From: Sporisorium sorghi
Taxonomy: Eukaryota; Basidiomycota; Ustilaginomycetes; Ustilaginales; Ustilaginaceae
NCBI GenBank assembly: GCA_023212695.1
Contig: JALCCG010000008.1
Span: 143,365 to 207,364 of the forward strand
Reading direction: 5' to 3'
DNA length: 64,000 nt
Below are positions 43,517 to 51,304 of the stretch, one piece after another. The translations under genes and the position numbers were made by a program. Each line of letters starts with the position of its first letter. The first letter of the stretch is position 1. The notes under the pieces are model-generated. The model saw only the letters and a program-made list of their open reading frames with translations, was not told where the DNA came from and ran no database searches.

Positions 43517-43996
43517 ATGTCAGTTTATGAATATCAAGCAACAAACCCATCAGGCCAGGAAGTTTCACTCGATCAGTATTCAGGCAAGGTTCTGATTATA
43601 GCGAATACGGCAAGTCAATGTGGTCTTACGCCACAATATGGCGAGCTTCAGCAGTTGTATGACCAGTACGGCCAGCAAGGGCTGCAGGTTCTTGGCTTCC
43701 CGTGCAATCAGTTTGGCGGACAGGAGCCGGGGACAAGTGAAGAGGCAGCATCGTTCTGTCAAATAAACTATGGTGTGAAATTTCCGGTTTTCGAGAAGAT
43801 TGATGTGAACGGGGAAGGGGCGCATCCGTTGTTTCAATATTTGAAATCGGAGCAGCCAGGACCGAATGAAGGCGGGGAGATCGCCTGGAATTTTACGAAG
43901 TTCCTGGTGGATCGTGAGGGTAACGTTGTTCAGCGGTTCGAACCGCGCGACACACCTGAATCGATGAAGAGTGCTATCGAATCACTGCTGGGTTAA
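43517..43996 (+). CDS. Glutathione peroxidase family (thiol peroxidase)
   Basis: 159 residues of the Gpx family: catalytic Cys35 in NTASQCGLTPQY, Gln in FPCNQFGGQEPG with a second Cys, and Trp-Asn in WNFTKFLVDREG. In Firmicutes these enzymes usually use thioredoxin or bacillithiol rather than glutathione. ATG 43517 is chosen (GGGGAGGAG upstream); an upstream in-frame extension to 43433 lacks Gpx similarity. It complements the catalases elsewhere in the window. Single-gene unit. Confidence 0.9.
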   Translation: MSVYEYQATNPSGQEVSLDQYSGKVLIIANTASQCGLTPQYGELQQLYDQYGQQGLQVLGFPCNQFGGQEPGTSEEAASFCQINYGVKFPVFEKIDVNGEGAHPLFQYLKSEQPGPNEGGEIAWNFTKFLVDREGNVVQRFEPRDTPESMKSAIESLLG

Positions 43997-44018
43997 AGGC
44001 AGAATATATCGCTAATAT

Positions 44019-44080
44019 AACAGGGCTGTTTCCTAACAGGGCGTATTTGTCCGCAGGAGAACAGTCCTGTTTTTTCTTTT
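44019..44080 (+). terminator. Terminator after glutathione peroxidase
   Basis: AACAGG-CTGTT-CCT pairs with AGGA-AACAG-CCTGTT across a long loop, followed by six Ts. Confidence 0.7.
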
Positions 44081-44092
44081 GGAACGAATATA

Positions 44093-44728
44093 TTAACTTG
44101 AGACTAACTCCTTCAGGGCATCCTCTATATGACGCTGGCCTTGAATCAGATCAAACGTGGTATTCTCCGTCTCCGGCAGTGAAAGACATAACACCGCGGC
44201 ATGTGCAACATCATGACGGGATACGGGCCCGGCCTTCGGGAGATTGGAATCCGCTTCAACCGTTCCGGCAGGCTCATGATCCGTTAACTCTCCTGCCCGA
44301 ATGATGGTGTGAGTTAGCGTACTCTCGGCAAGAATGACTTCTGCCTTATGCTTAGCGAGCAGATATGGTTTCAGCTCAGGCAGGTTCCCCGGATTCTTGG
44401 TCTCCATACAGCTGATCATAATAAAGCGTGGGATCCCTTCAAGCACGCACTGCTCGATCAGCCGGACGGTGCCGATTTGATCGGTCTCCTGCGGATCCTC
44501 GGTGACCCCGGCCCCCACTGCACAAATAACGGCATCGACATCTTTCAGGCCCCCTGAATAAGTCTGAGCCAAATCGCCGACAATTCCTTCTGCACCTTCC
44601 TGCTCCATATTTCGCTTATGATCCTCATCCGGAATGAGACCGCGCACTTGATATCCTTTTTGTACAAGAAGCTTCGCAATCAGCCTTCCGGTTGTTCCAC
44701 CGGCTCCAGCAACAAATACGGTAGTCAT
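44093..44728 (-). CDS. NAD(P)-binding atypical SDR (YhfK/NmrA-like)
   Basis: 211 residues. Rossmann glycine motif GAGGTTGRL (9-17), then GDLAQTYSGGLKDVDAVICAVG, FIMISCMETKN and a C-terminal substrate part. The catalytic YxxxK of classical SDRs is replaced by YLLAKHKAE-type spacing, as in atypical SDRs. ATG 44728 has AGGAGGTG upstream; the frame extends 7 codons further without a site. Substrate unknown; relatives bind NAD(P) and respond to redox state. Confidence 0.85.
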   Translation of the reverse strand: MTTVFVAGAGGTTGRLIAKLLVQKGYQVRGLIPDEDHKRNMEQEGAEGIVGDLAQTYSGGLKDVDAVICAVGAGVTEDPQETDQIGTVRLIEQCVLEGIPRFIMISCMETKNPGNLPELKPYLLAKHKAEVILAESTLTHTIIRAGELTDHEPAGTVEADSNLPKAGPVSRHDVAHAAVLCLSLPETENTTFDLIQGQRHIEDALKELVSS

Positions 44729-44976
44729 CTCCAAACACCTCCTGCACACTCATTACCCGCTGTCGGTTGTTTCAAAAAGGGCATATTCTGTTATTAATAA
44801 GAAAACCTGTTTAGGCCTCATGCTTCTAATCTCACTTATCGGAACGACATCTGTTAGCTTGCCCTGATTTGAAGCCGGTATGCTGAGGTTTTCAAGGTCC
44901 ATTTATACGATGCTCACGTTGTCAATCTCATCGGCAATTGTCATCGCATCAGTCCATATTTTTCATCACTCATACC

Positions 44977-44994
44977 ATGTGAATTTATGAACAA
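44977..44994 (+). promoter_or_regulatory. Distal Rex-like site upstream of nox
   Basis: ATGTGAATTTATGAACAA matches the Firmicute Rex consensus TTGTGAAWWWWTTCACAA at 15 of 18 positions. It lies about 24 bases before the promoter -35. The rest of the 44729-45017 gap shows no gene. Confidence 0.45.
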
Positions 44995-45017
44995 TGTGTG
45001 AAATTCGAGATTGCCTA

Positions 45018-45046
45018 TTGAACTGTGAAATAAATCACATTATAAT
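45018..45046 (+). promoter_or_regulatory. nox promoter with a Rex-like site filling its spacer
   Basis: TTGAAC (45018-45023), 17-base spacer, TATAAT (45041-45046). The spacer carries TGTGA-N6-TCACA (45024-45039), 15 of 18 to the Rex consensus when extended by one base each side, a position that would block RNA polymerase. Confidence 0.7.
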
Positions 45047-45055
45047 GAGACTATA

Positions 45056-45073
45056 AAGTGAAAATATTCACAA
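45056..45073 (+). promoter_or_regulatory. Proximal Rex-like site at the nox start of transcription
   Basis: AAGTGAAAATATTCACAA matches TTGTGAAWWWWTTCACAA at 16 of 18 positions, directly after the -10. Confidence 0.65.
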
Positions 45074-45186
45074 TAATTTTTCCAGTCGCTGCATTCAAGT
45101 TCATCAAGGGTTACCAAGCATGAATCCAGTCAAAACAGCTCATCTTAAACAAATATAAAGCTTCAAATTTGGAGGAGGAAAAAACC

Positions 45187-46548
45187 ATGAAAGTTGCCGT
45201 TATCGGTTGTACCCATGCAGGAACGTCCGCCATAGTAAATACCGCCAAGCTTTACCCCGATGCACAGATTACCGTTTATGAACGCAATGATAATATCTCA
45301 TTCCTGTCGTGCGGCATCGCGCTTTATGTCGGGGGCGTTGTAAAAGATCCTGACGGATTGTTCTACTCTTCACCTCAGAAGCTCGACGAGCTGGGTGTTG
45401 AGACCAAGATGAAACATGAGATTATTTCGGTGGATACAGATCGCAAAATTTTGAAAGTTCGTAATCTGGTTACATCGGAAACCTTTGAAGATACGTTTGA
45501 TAAGCTGATCGTAACAACTGGATCGTGGCCTATTGTGCCTAAGCTTGAGGGCATTGATCTGAATAATATTCTGCTCTGCAAAAACTATAACCATTCCAAC
45601 ACCATCATCGAAAAGGCACAAGGTGCGAAGCACATTACGGTGGTTGGCGCAGGTTACATCGGCGTGGAGCTTGTTGAGGCTTTCCAGCAGAACGGCAAGC
45701 AGGTCACCCTCATCGACAGCGCCGACCGCATTCTGAACAAATATCTCGACCCTGAATTTAGCGGCAAGGTGGAAGAATCCTTCCGGGAAAAAGGGATCGA
45801 GATGGCGATGGGTCAGACGGTAACCTCTTTCCAGGGGGAGGATGGCAACGTGAACAAGGTCATCACCGACAAGGGTGAGATCGACACGGACCTGGTTATC
45901 CTCTGTATCGGCTTCCGCCCGAACACGGAGCTGTTGAAGGGGCAAGTGGATATGTTGAAAAATGGCGCCATCGTTGTGGATCAATATATGCAGACCAGCA
46001 AGCGGGATGTGTATGCGGCGGGCGACTGCTGCTCGGTTTTCTACAATCCGACGGGGAAAATGATGTATATTCCTCTGGCCACCAATGCAGTACGGATGGG
46101 TACGCTTGTTGCCCGCAACCTCGTGCAGCCAACAACGCCTTATATGGGCACCCAGGGGACCTCGGGATTGAAAATATACGAGCACAACATTGCATCGACA
46201 GGCTTAACCGAAGGATCTGCCAAAGACGAAGATCTTAAAGTGGAGACAGTATCCATAACGGATCACTACCGTCCGGAGTTTATGCCAACCTTCGAACCGG
46301 TCACGCTGAAGGTGGTATATGAACAGGATAGCCGCCGGATGTTGGGTGCGCAGATCATTTCCAGAGTGGATATGACACAGTCCATCAACACGCTGTCGGT
46401 ATGCATACAGAATCGCATGACTATCGACGAGCTGGCATTTATTGACTTTTTCTTCCAGCCGCATTACAACAAGCCGTGGAACTTCCTGAACACGGCTGGC
46501 TTGCAGGCATTGCCTGAGATCGAGACGAAAGCTCCGATACATTCTTAA
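45187..46548 (+). CDS. nox: Water-forming NADH oxidase
   Basis: 453 residues of the NADH oxidase/CoA-disulfide reductase family: N-terminal FAD motif (VIGCTHAGTSA), redox-active Cys42 in LSCGIALYVGG, a second dinucleotide fold VVGAGYIGVELVEAF for NADH, and FAD motif VYAAGDCC. Length and Cys42 fit water-forming Nox of lactic acid bacteria and bacilli, which regenerates NAD from NADH with oxygen. ATG 45187 follows GGAGGAGG. Its 5' region carries three Rex-like sites, consistent with derepression at high NADH. Confidence 0.92.
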   Translation: MKVAVIGCTHAGTSAIVNTAKLYPDAQITVYERNDNISFLSCGIALYVGGVVKDPDGLFYSSPQKLDELGVETKMKHEIISVDTDRKILKVRNLVTSETFEDTFDKLIVTTGSWPIVPKLEGIDLNNILLCKNYNHSNTIIEKAQGAKHITVVGAGYIGVELVEAFQQNGKQVTLIDSADRILNKYLDPEFSGKVEESFREKGIEMAMGQTVTSFQGEDGNVNKVITDKGEIDTDLVILCIGFRPNTELLKGQVDMLKNGAIVVDQYMQTSKRDVYAAGDCCSVFYNPTGKMMYIPLATNAVRMGTLVARNLVQPTTPYMGTQGTSGLKIYEHNIASTGLTEGSAKDEDLKVETVSITDHYRPEFMPTFEPVTLKVVYEQDSRRMLGAQIISRVDMTQSINTLSVCIQNRMTIDELAFIDFFFQPHYNKPWNFLNTAGLQALPEIETKAPIHS

Positions 46549-46564
46549 TGAGACAACAGTTGGA

Positions 46565-46591
46565 AGACCCCCTGTTTCGGGGGTCTTTTTC
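46565..46591 (+). terminator. Terminator after nox
   Basis: AGACCCCC, loop TGTTTC, GGGGGTCT, then Ts. Confidence 0.9.
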
Positions 46592-46757
46592 TTGTTTAAG
46601 AATAATCGCGCAAGCAAAACTTCTTCTGAAACGCTTCCGTCTTCCATAAAAGGGAATCGATCGATTTATGTATTTATGAAGGATTCAGGGTTTTTAAGGC
46701 GAAATGGAAATGGTCCGTACATTTAGATATAGTCTTTCAGAGAGGTAGGATAATGGA

Positions 46758-47354
46758 ATGAATAAAAAAGTTATGATGGTCGCGGCTGTGTTGTTTTCCA
46801 TGCTGCTGACAGCTGCTTGTTCCAATGATCAGGCCGATCCCCCGGCAGAGACTCCACCGGCCGTTGTGGGTAACGAGGGGGCGGATGAGAAGGATCCGTC
46901 TGCAGAAGAATCGTCTACAGAACCGATCCAAGAGGATAAGGAATCAACTGCAAATACAGATGTGAAACCGATTGGCGAGCCTGCGGCTGTGGGCGACACG
47001 GTGGATTATCACGGCGCGGTCATTACGCTGAACAGCGTACGCGATTCGGAAGGCGATGAATACTTAAAGCCTCAGGCTGGCCATACGTTTAAGGTTGTTG
47101 AGCTTACTGTGAAGAACAATGGACAGGAGCCGCTTGTCATATCATCAGCGCTGTCTTTTTCCTTGACGGATTCCAGTGATCTTAACTACACGGTCCCTAT
47201 TACGGATGATGTGAAGATGCTGGATGGTACGGTTGCACCAGGCGGAGAATTAAAAGGTGAAATTCCGTACGAAGTGAAGCAGGGTGTTCAGGGGCTGCAG
47301 CTAAGTTACGGCGATCCGATGAAAGAAGGAAGGGCCATTTGGACAGTGGAATAA
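46758..47354 (+). CDS. Lipoprotein with DUF4352-like domain
   Basis: 198 residues: lipoprotein signal ending LTAAC (Cys21), an acidic Pro/Glu/Asp/Ser-rich linker (22-75), then an immunoglobulin-like domain of the DUF4352/telokin type (AGHTFKVVELTVKNNGQEPLVISS... VAPGGELKGEIPYEV). Such lipoproteins sit on the outer membrane face; role unknown. AGGTAGGA lies shortly before ATG 46758. Own terminator. Confidence 0.82.
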   Translation: MNKKVMMVAAVLFSMLLTAACSNDQADPPAETPPAVVGNEGADEKDPSAEESSTEPIQEDKESTANTDVKPIGEPAAVGDTVDYHGAVITLNSVRDSEGDEYLKPQAGHTFKVVELTVKNNGQEPLVISSALSFSLTDSSDLNYTVPITDDVKMLDGTVAPGGELKGEIPYEVKQGVQGLQLSYGDPMKEGRAIWTVE

Positions 47355-47387
47355 TGGAAGCTTCATTAGAATTGATTGTGAGATGGA

Positions 47388-47428
47388 AGGGATTTTGCTG
47401 GGCAGGGCAGAATCCCTTTTTTTTTCTG
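47388..47428 (+). terminator. Terminator after the lipoprotein gene
   Basis: AAGGGATT-TTGC pairs with GCAGAATCCCTT, followed by a long T-run. Confidence 0.85.
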
Positions 47429-47444
47429 TGCATCTGTTGCTGAC

Positions 47445-47498
47445 TTTACACGGGGAGATGTTTTCAGTATGATTATGAGTAAACCGCATAGTCGGTTT
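47445..47498 (+). promoter_or_regulatory. tetR promoter and operator
   Basis: TTTACA (47445-47450), 17 bases, TATGAT (47468-47473). Immediately after comes AAACCG-CATAGT-CGGTTT (47481-47498), a perfect 6-bp inverted repeat at the predicted transcription start. The same palindrome occurs before the MFS gene. Confidence 0.75.
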
Positions 47499-47604
47499 CT
47501 TGTAAGGGGATGGATTCCATGAACCTTGACTTTCATTTTTATTAAGAGAAAGGTCTTGGCTTTGCGGCTAAGATCGTTATTCCAGACAAGGAGTGCTTAC
47601 ATCT

Positions 47605-48198
47605 ATGTCTTCAGAAAAAGCGCAGCGAAAGCGGGATTTGATTCTGGATAAAGCGAAAGAGCTGTTCATTCAGCGCGGGTATGCGGCTACATCGATGGAT
47701 GAACTGGTCAAATATACAGGTGCCAGCAAGGGCAGCATTTATTATCACTTCGAAAGCAAGGAAGATTTGTTTGTCAAGCTGCTGGCGAAGCAGAATCAGG
47801 AATGGATGGAAGGCTGGAACGATAAAAAAGCCCATTACACCAATTTCGAAGAGAAGCTGTATGGAATAGCCGATCATATGGTTGATGATTTTCAGAATCC
47901 GCTGACCAAGATTGCGGAGGAGTTCTATATCAATCAGCCGGAGAATAAGACGATTGTGGCCGAGATGCTTGCTATTTTGCAGGGTCCGCGTACGCTGTAC
48001 CGAGAGATTATGCTGGAGGGTGCGCGCGAGGGACGGATATCGGAAGGGGATATCGATGAGATCTCCATTATTTTTGGATCGCTGCTGGATGGGTTGTCGA
48101 TTTCTTACTATGAACGATCCCAGGAGAAATCAAGGATTTTATACCGCAAGGGCGTTACGTACTTTTTAAAAGGTGTGTTAACGAATGGAAGGCCGTAG
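47605..48198 (+). CDS. TetR-family repressor
   Basis: 197 residues. N-terminal HTH of the TetR/AcrR type (ILDKAKELFIQRGYAATSMDELVKYTGASKGSIYYHFESKEDLF) and a ligand domain ending in TYFLKGVL. ATG 47605 with AAGGAG 11 bases upstream. It is followed by an MFS transporter gene with its own promoter; an identical-arm operator lies before each gene, so the protein likely represses itself and the transporter until a transported compound binds. Confidence 0.88.
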   Translation: MSSEKAQRKRDLILDKAKELFIQRGYAATSMDELVKYTGASKGSIYYHFESKEDLFVKLLAKQNQEWMEGWNDKKAHYTNFEEKLYGIADHMVDDFQNPLTKIAEEFYINQPENKTIVAEMLAILQGPRTLYREIMLEGAREGRISEGDIDEISIIFGSLLDGLSISYYERSQEKSRILYRKGVTYFLKGVLTNGRP

Positions 48199-48241
48199 TT
48201 TACATCAGGAAATGATCAGAAGCGTGTTATCGTTCTTGGAA

Positions 48242-48289
48242 CGGACAAAAGGCGTTTCTGTAATTATAATTAAACCGAACAGTCGGTTT
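48242..48289 (+). promoter_or_regulatory. MFS promoter and TetR operator
   Basis: CGGACA (48242-48247), 17 bases, TATAAT (48265-48270), then AAACCG-AACAGT-CGGTTT (48272-48289), agreeing with 47481-47498 at 16 of 18 bases. Confidence 0.75.
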
Positions 48290-48309
48290 TATATTAGGGG
48301 GATGGAAAC

Positions 48310-49557
48310 ATGAGGCAATTGTTTGGAAACCGTGCGTTTGTACTGCTTATGGTCTCTGATTTTATGCAAAATATAGGGATCTGGATCCGCAACATGGCGC
48401 TGTTGTTCTTCATTATGGAAAAGAGCAACCATGACCCGGTCGCCGTATCGCTGCTTACGGTCATTGAATACGTACCGATTTTTGTTATCTCCATGATCGG
48501 TGGTGTGCTGGCAGACCGCTGGCGGCCGAAGCGGACGATGATATGGGGCGACGTGTTAAGCTTCTTATCTATCCTGCTTATTCTGTTCGTGGTATTAGCG
48601 GGATACTGGCAGGCGGTGTTTGCCGTTACGCTGGTATCAGCGGTTGTGTCGCAATTTTCGCAGCCTTCGTCGATGAAGATCATCAAGCGGTGCCTGCCGG
48701 ATGAACATGTGCCAGTGGCTACAGCTTTATCCCAGACGTTGATGTCGCTGTTTATTATTTTGGGTCCCATGGTTGGAACGACGATTTATCAAACTTTTGG
48801 CCTTCTAGCTTCATTAATAAGCCTGCTGGTTCTGTTCGCTGCTTCAGCGATCGTATTAACCTTCCTCCCTTCGAGTGTAGATCAAGCACCGGATACCACA
48901 GAATCTGCCCGTTCTTTACTGAAGGATATGAAGGCCGGATTTTCTTACATCGCTTCCAGTCGATTACTGAAAGTACTGCTCGTGGTCTACGTGGTATTGG
49001 CGCTTGGCAGCGGACTCGTACAGCCTTTGGACATCTTTGTCATAACGGAGCGACTCCAGCTGGATATGTCCAGCGTCCAGTGGTTTACGGCTCTGGAAGG
49101 TCTGGGCATGTTGATTGGCGGACTGATCGCCGCTGTTATTGCAGGTAAGGTAAAAGGCACCTACTTGCTGTTTGCAGGGCTTTCGTTTCTGGGACTCTCA
49201 ACCTTTGTAGAGGTGCTGTCCCAGTGGCCGGTGCTGACCGGCACGATGCGATTTTTGACCGGGGTGCTGATGGCGATGGCTCAAACCGTATTAATGGCGG
49301 TAATGATGCAGCAGGTGGATGAGAAATTCATCGGTCGGCTGGGTGGCGTGATGATGCCGGTTTTTACCGGCATGATGCTGATCGGCTCCGGGTTTACGGG
49401 ATGGTATATGTCGGCAACCTCGATTGTTGTGGTGTATTTCACGGCGGGAGCCCTCTTCCTATTGTCGTCCTTCATCAGCATGAAGCTTCCGATTTCCAGG
49501 GAACCTGTCCAGGAGGCGGAAGCGCCTGTAAGTGTAAACGCCACGGTTAAGGTGTAA
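48310..49557 (+). CDS. MFS transporter (drug efflux type)
   Basis: 415 residues with about 12 membrane helices; the loop 2-3 motif GGVLADRWRPKRTM is the MFS signature A. The protein is of the MFS_3-like efflux group. AGGGGGA precedes ATG 48310. Controlled by the TetR gene upstream through the operator in its promoter. The exported compound is unknown. No terminator is evident before the repeat array. Confidence 0.87.
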   Translation: MRQLFGNRAFVLLMVSDFMQNIGIWIRNMALLFFIMEKSNHDPVAVSLLTVIEYVPIFVISMIGGVLADRWRPKRTMIWGDVLSFLSILLILFVVLAGYWQAVFAVTLVSAVVSQFSQPSSMKIIKRCLPDEHVPVATALSQTLMSLFIILGPMVGTTIYQTFGLLASLISLLVLFAASAIVLTFLPSSVDQAPDTTESARSLLKDMKAGFSYIASSRLLKVLLVVYVVLALGSGLVQPLDIFVITERLQLDMSSVQWFTALEGLGMLIGGLIAAVIAGKVKGTYLLFAGLSFLGLSTFVEVLSQWPVLTGTMRFLTGVLMAMAQTVLMAVMMQQVDEKFIGRLGGVMMPVFTGMMLIGSGFTGWYMSATSIVVVYFTAGALFLLSSFISMKLPISREPVQEAEAPVSVNATVKV

Positions 49558-49808
49558 CCTCTGGGGAGGAGAGTCGCTGGTCTAAGTGCAGGATGGATGA
49601 AGAGCTGCTGATTACTCTGATTCTGTACAGAAACTGCAAGTTAGGTACAGCGCACGATAAGCGGGCTGGATGTTGGCTCAATCTGACATGGGGGTGCACA
49701 TTCCTCCATCTCTAACGGACCTCAGAAGCGTTATTTGCGCTAACTGTACTTTCTGGATTTCAGCTTTATTTAACATTCCGGCACACTCTCATGCACACCA
49801 GCTCCATC
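49558..49808. other. Start of the long non-coding repeat region
   Basis: No gene. A first solo copy of the TCTAACGGAC...GCGTTATTTG motif is at 49711-49736. Spacer text related to that between the later units is also present. Confidence 0.6.
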
Positions 49809-49995
49809 TCTAACGGACTTCAGAAGCGTTATTTGTGCTAATTAGCTTATATAGTAAATGTAACGGACACCAGCGTCGCTATGAAGCTGGATAGAAGGAC
49901 ATTTCCCATCAAATTGACTTAATAACGCCTCTCAGGTCCGTTAGAATTCAAAAAGCTAATTTTTCCGCCCAATAGCGTCTCTTCAGTCCGTTAGA
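49809..49995. repeat. 187-bp palindromic repeat unit 1
   Basis: Begins TCTAACGGAC and ends GTCCGTTAGA (perfect 10-bp terminal inverted repeat, imperfect to about 25 bp). Inside are a second forward AACGGAC motif (49862) and an internal reverse motif (GTCCGTT at 49936). Confidence 0.85.
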
Positions 49996-50150
49996 CCAGT
50001 CCACTGGGCTGGTGTACTCCTGGATGTGAGCTCAATCTGACATTAGGATGCACTTTGTGGATGGTTAGCTCCATCCAACATTGGGGTACACTTTCTGGAA
50101 GCTAGCTTGATTTAACATTTCGCTACACTCTCATGTACACCTGCTCCATC

Positions 50151-50337
50151 TCTAACGGACATCAGGAGCGCTATTTGTGCTAATTAGCTTATATAGTAAA
50201 TGTAACGGACACCAGCGTCGCTATGAAGCCGGATAGAAGGACATTTCCCATCAAATTGACTAAATAACGCCTCTCAAGTCCGTTAGAATTCAAAAAGCTA
50301 CTTTTTCCGTCCAATAGCGTCTCTCCAGTCCGTTAGA
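50151..50337. repeat. 187-bp palindromic repeat unit 2
   Basis: Same length, ends and internal layout as unit 1, differing at scattered bases only. Internal reverse motif GTCCGTT at 50278, terminal at 50328. Confidence 0.85.
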
Positions 50338-50449
50338 CCAGTCCACTGGGCTGGTGTACTCCTGAATGTGGGCTCAATATAACATTGGGGTGCACTATCT
50401 GGAAGTTAGCTTGATTTAACATTCGGCACCTCTCGGGTGCCAGCTCTAT

Positions 50450-50475
50450 TCAACGGACTTCACCAGCGTTATTTG
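50450..50475 (+). repeat. Solo AACGGAC motif between units
   Basis: CAACGGACTTCACCAGCG followed by TTATTTGCGC, a lone forward half without its inverted partner. Confidence 0.7.
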
Positions 50476-50530
50476 CGCTAATTAGCTTGATCTGACAATT
50501 CGCTACACTCTCATGGACACCAGTTCCATC

Positions 50531-50667
50531 TCTAACGGACTCCAGGAGCGCTATTTGTGCTAATTAGCTTATATAGTAAATGTAACGGACACCAGCGTCG
50601 CTATGAAGCCGGATAGAAGGACATTTCCCATCAAATTGACTAAATAACGCCTCTCAAGTCCGTTAGA
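50531..50667. repeat. 137-bp repeat unit 3 with a 50-bp deletion
   Basis: Virtually identical to unit 2 up to the internal GTCCGTTAGA, then continues directly into the sequence that follows the terminal GTCCGTTAGA of unit 2. The loss is exactly the 50 bases between the two direct copies, the product expected of slippage or recombination. Confidence 0.85.
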
Positions 50668-50813
50668 CCAGTCCACTGGGCTGGTGTCTTCTGAATGTGA
50701 GCTCAATCGGACATTAGGATGCACTTTGGAGCTCCATCCAACATTGGGGTACACTTTCTGGAAGCTAGCTTGATTTGCCATTTCGGCACACTCTCATGCA
50801 CACCAGCTCTATC

Positions 50814-51000
50814 TCTAACGGACATCAGAAGCGTTATTTGCGCTAATTGGCTTCTATTGTAAACGTAACGGACACCAGCGTCGCTATGAGGCCAGATAAA
50901 AGGACATTTCCCATCAGATTGGCTAAATAACGCCTATCAAGTCCGTTAGAATTCAAAAAGCTACTTTTTCCATCCAATAGCGTCTCTCCAGTCCGTTAGA
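50814..51000. repeat. 187-bp palindromic repeat unit 4
   Basis: Full-length copy, more diverged (for example GAGGCCAGATAAAAGG in place of GAAGCCGGATAGAAGG) but with the same ends and length. Confidence 0.85.
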
Positions 51001-51048
51001 CAACCAGACAACCAACTGCCCTATAGTTCTAAAACGAGCAGACTTATC

Positions 51049-51107
51049 AACGGTTACGGATATTCTGTAAACAACGGTTTTCGGATAAATAACGGTGATC
51101 GGGTAAA
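51049..51107 (+). repeat. Three short AACGGT..CGG(A/G)TA repeats
   Basis: AACGGTTACGGATA (51049), AACGGTTTTCGGATA (51073) and AACGGTGATCGGGTA (51091), distinct from the 187-bp units. No function evident. Confidence 0.5.
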
Positions 51108-51125
51108 GCAGCATATTCCATAAAA

Positions 51126-51166
51126 AAATAGCGGTGTATGGATTTAATCCACACACCGCTATTTTG
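51126..51166. terminator. Strong hairpin, likely bidirectional terminator
   Basis: AAATAGCGGTGT-TGGAT and ATCCA-ACACCGCTATTT arms with a tiny loop, with an A-run before and Ts after. It separates the repeat array from the permease gene. 51167-51304 shows no gene. Confidence 0.75.
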
Positions 51167-51304
51167 CGTACCCTTGCTCAGATTGAGCAGGCAAATTGCT
51201 CTAATCAAAGAATGTTGTCTGAACCAATAAACAGAGGGGCTCTAACGTCCGGCGGTTATTCCTATCATCCCAAGTGGTTTGACATCCTATCCTGTAAGGG
51301 TGAT

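Noticed and set aside
49709..51000. CRISPR array
   Set aside because: Units are 187 bp and palindromic, spacing is irregular, spacers are themselves repeated and no cas genes are near.
50569..51156. Short open frames inside the AACGGAC array (70 and 67 codons)
   Set aside because: Products are translations of the repeat units and share repeated peptide text only because the DNA repeats.
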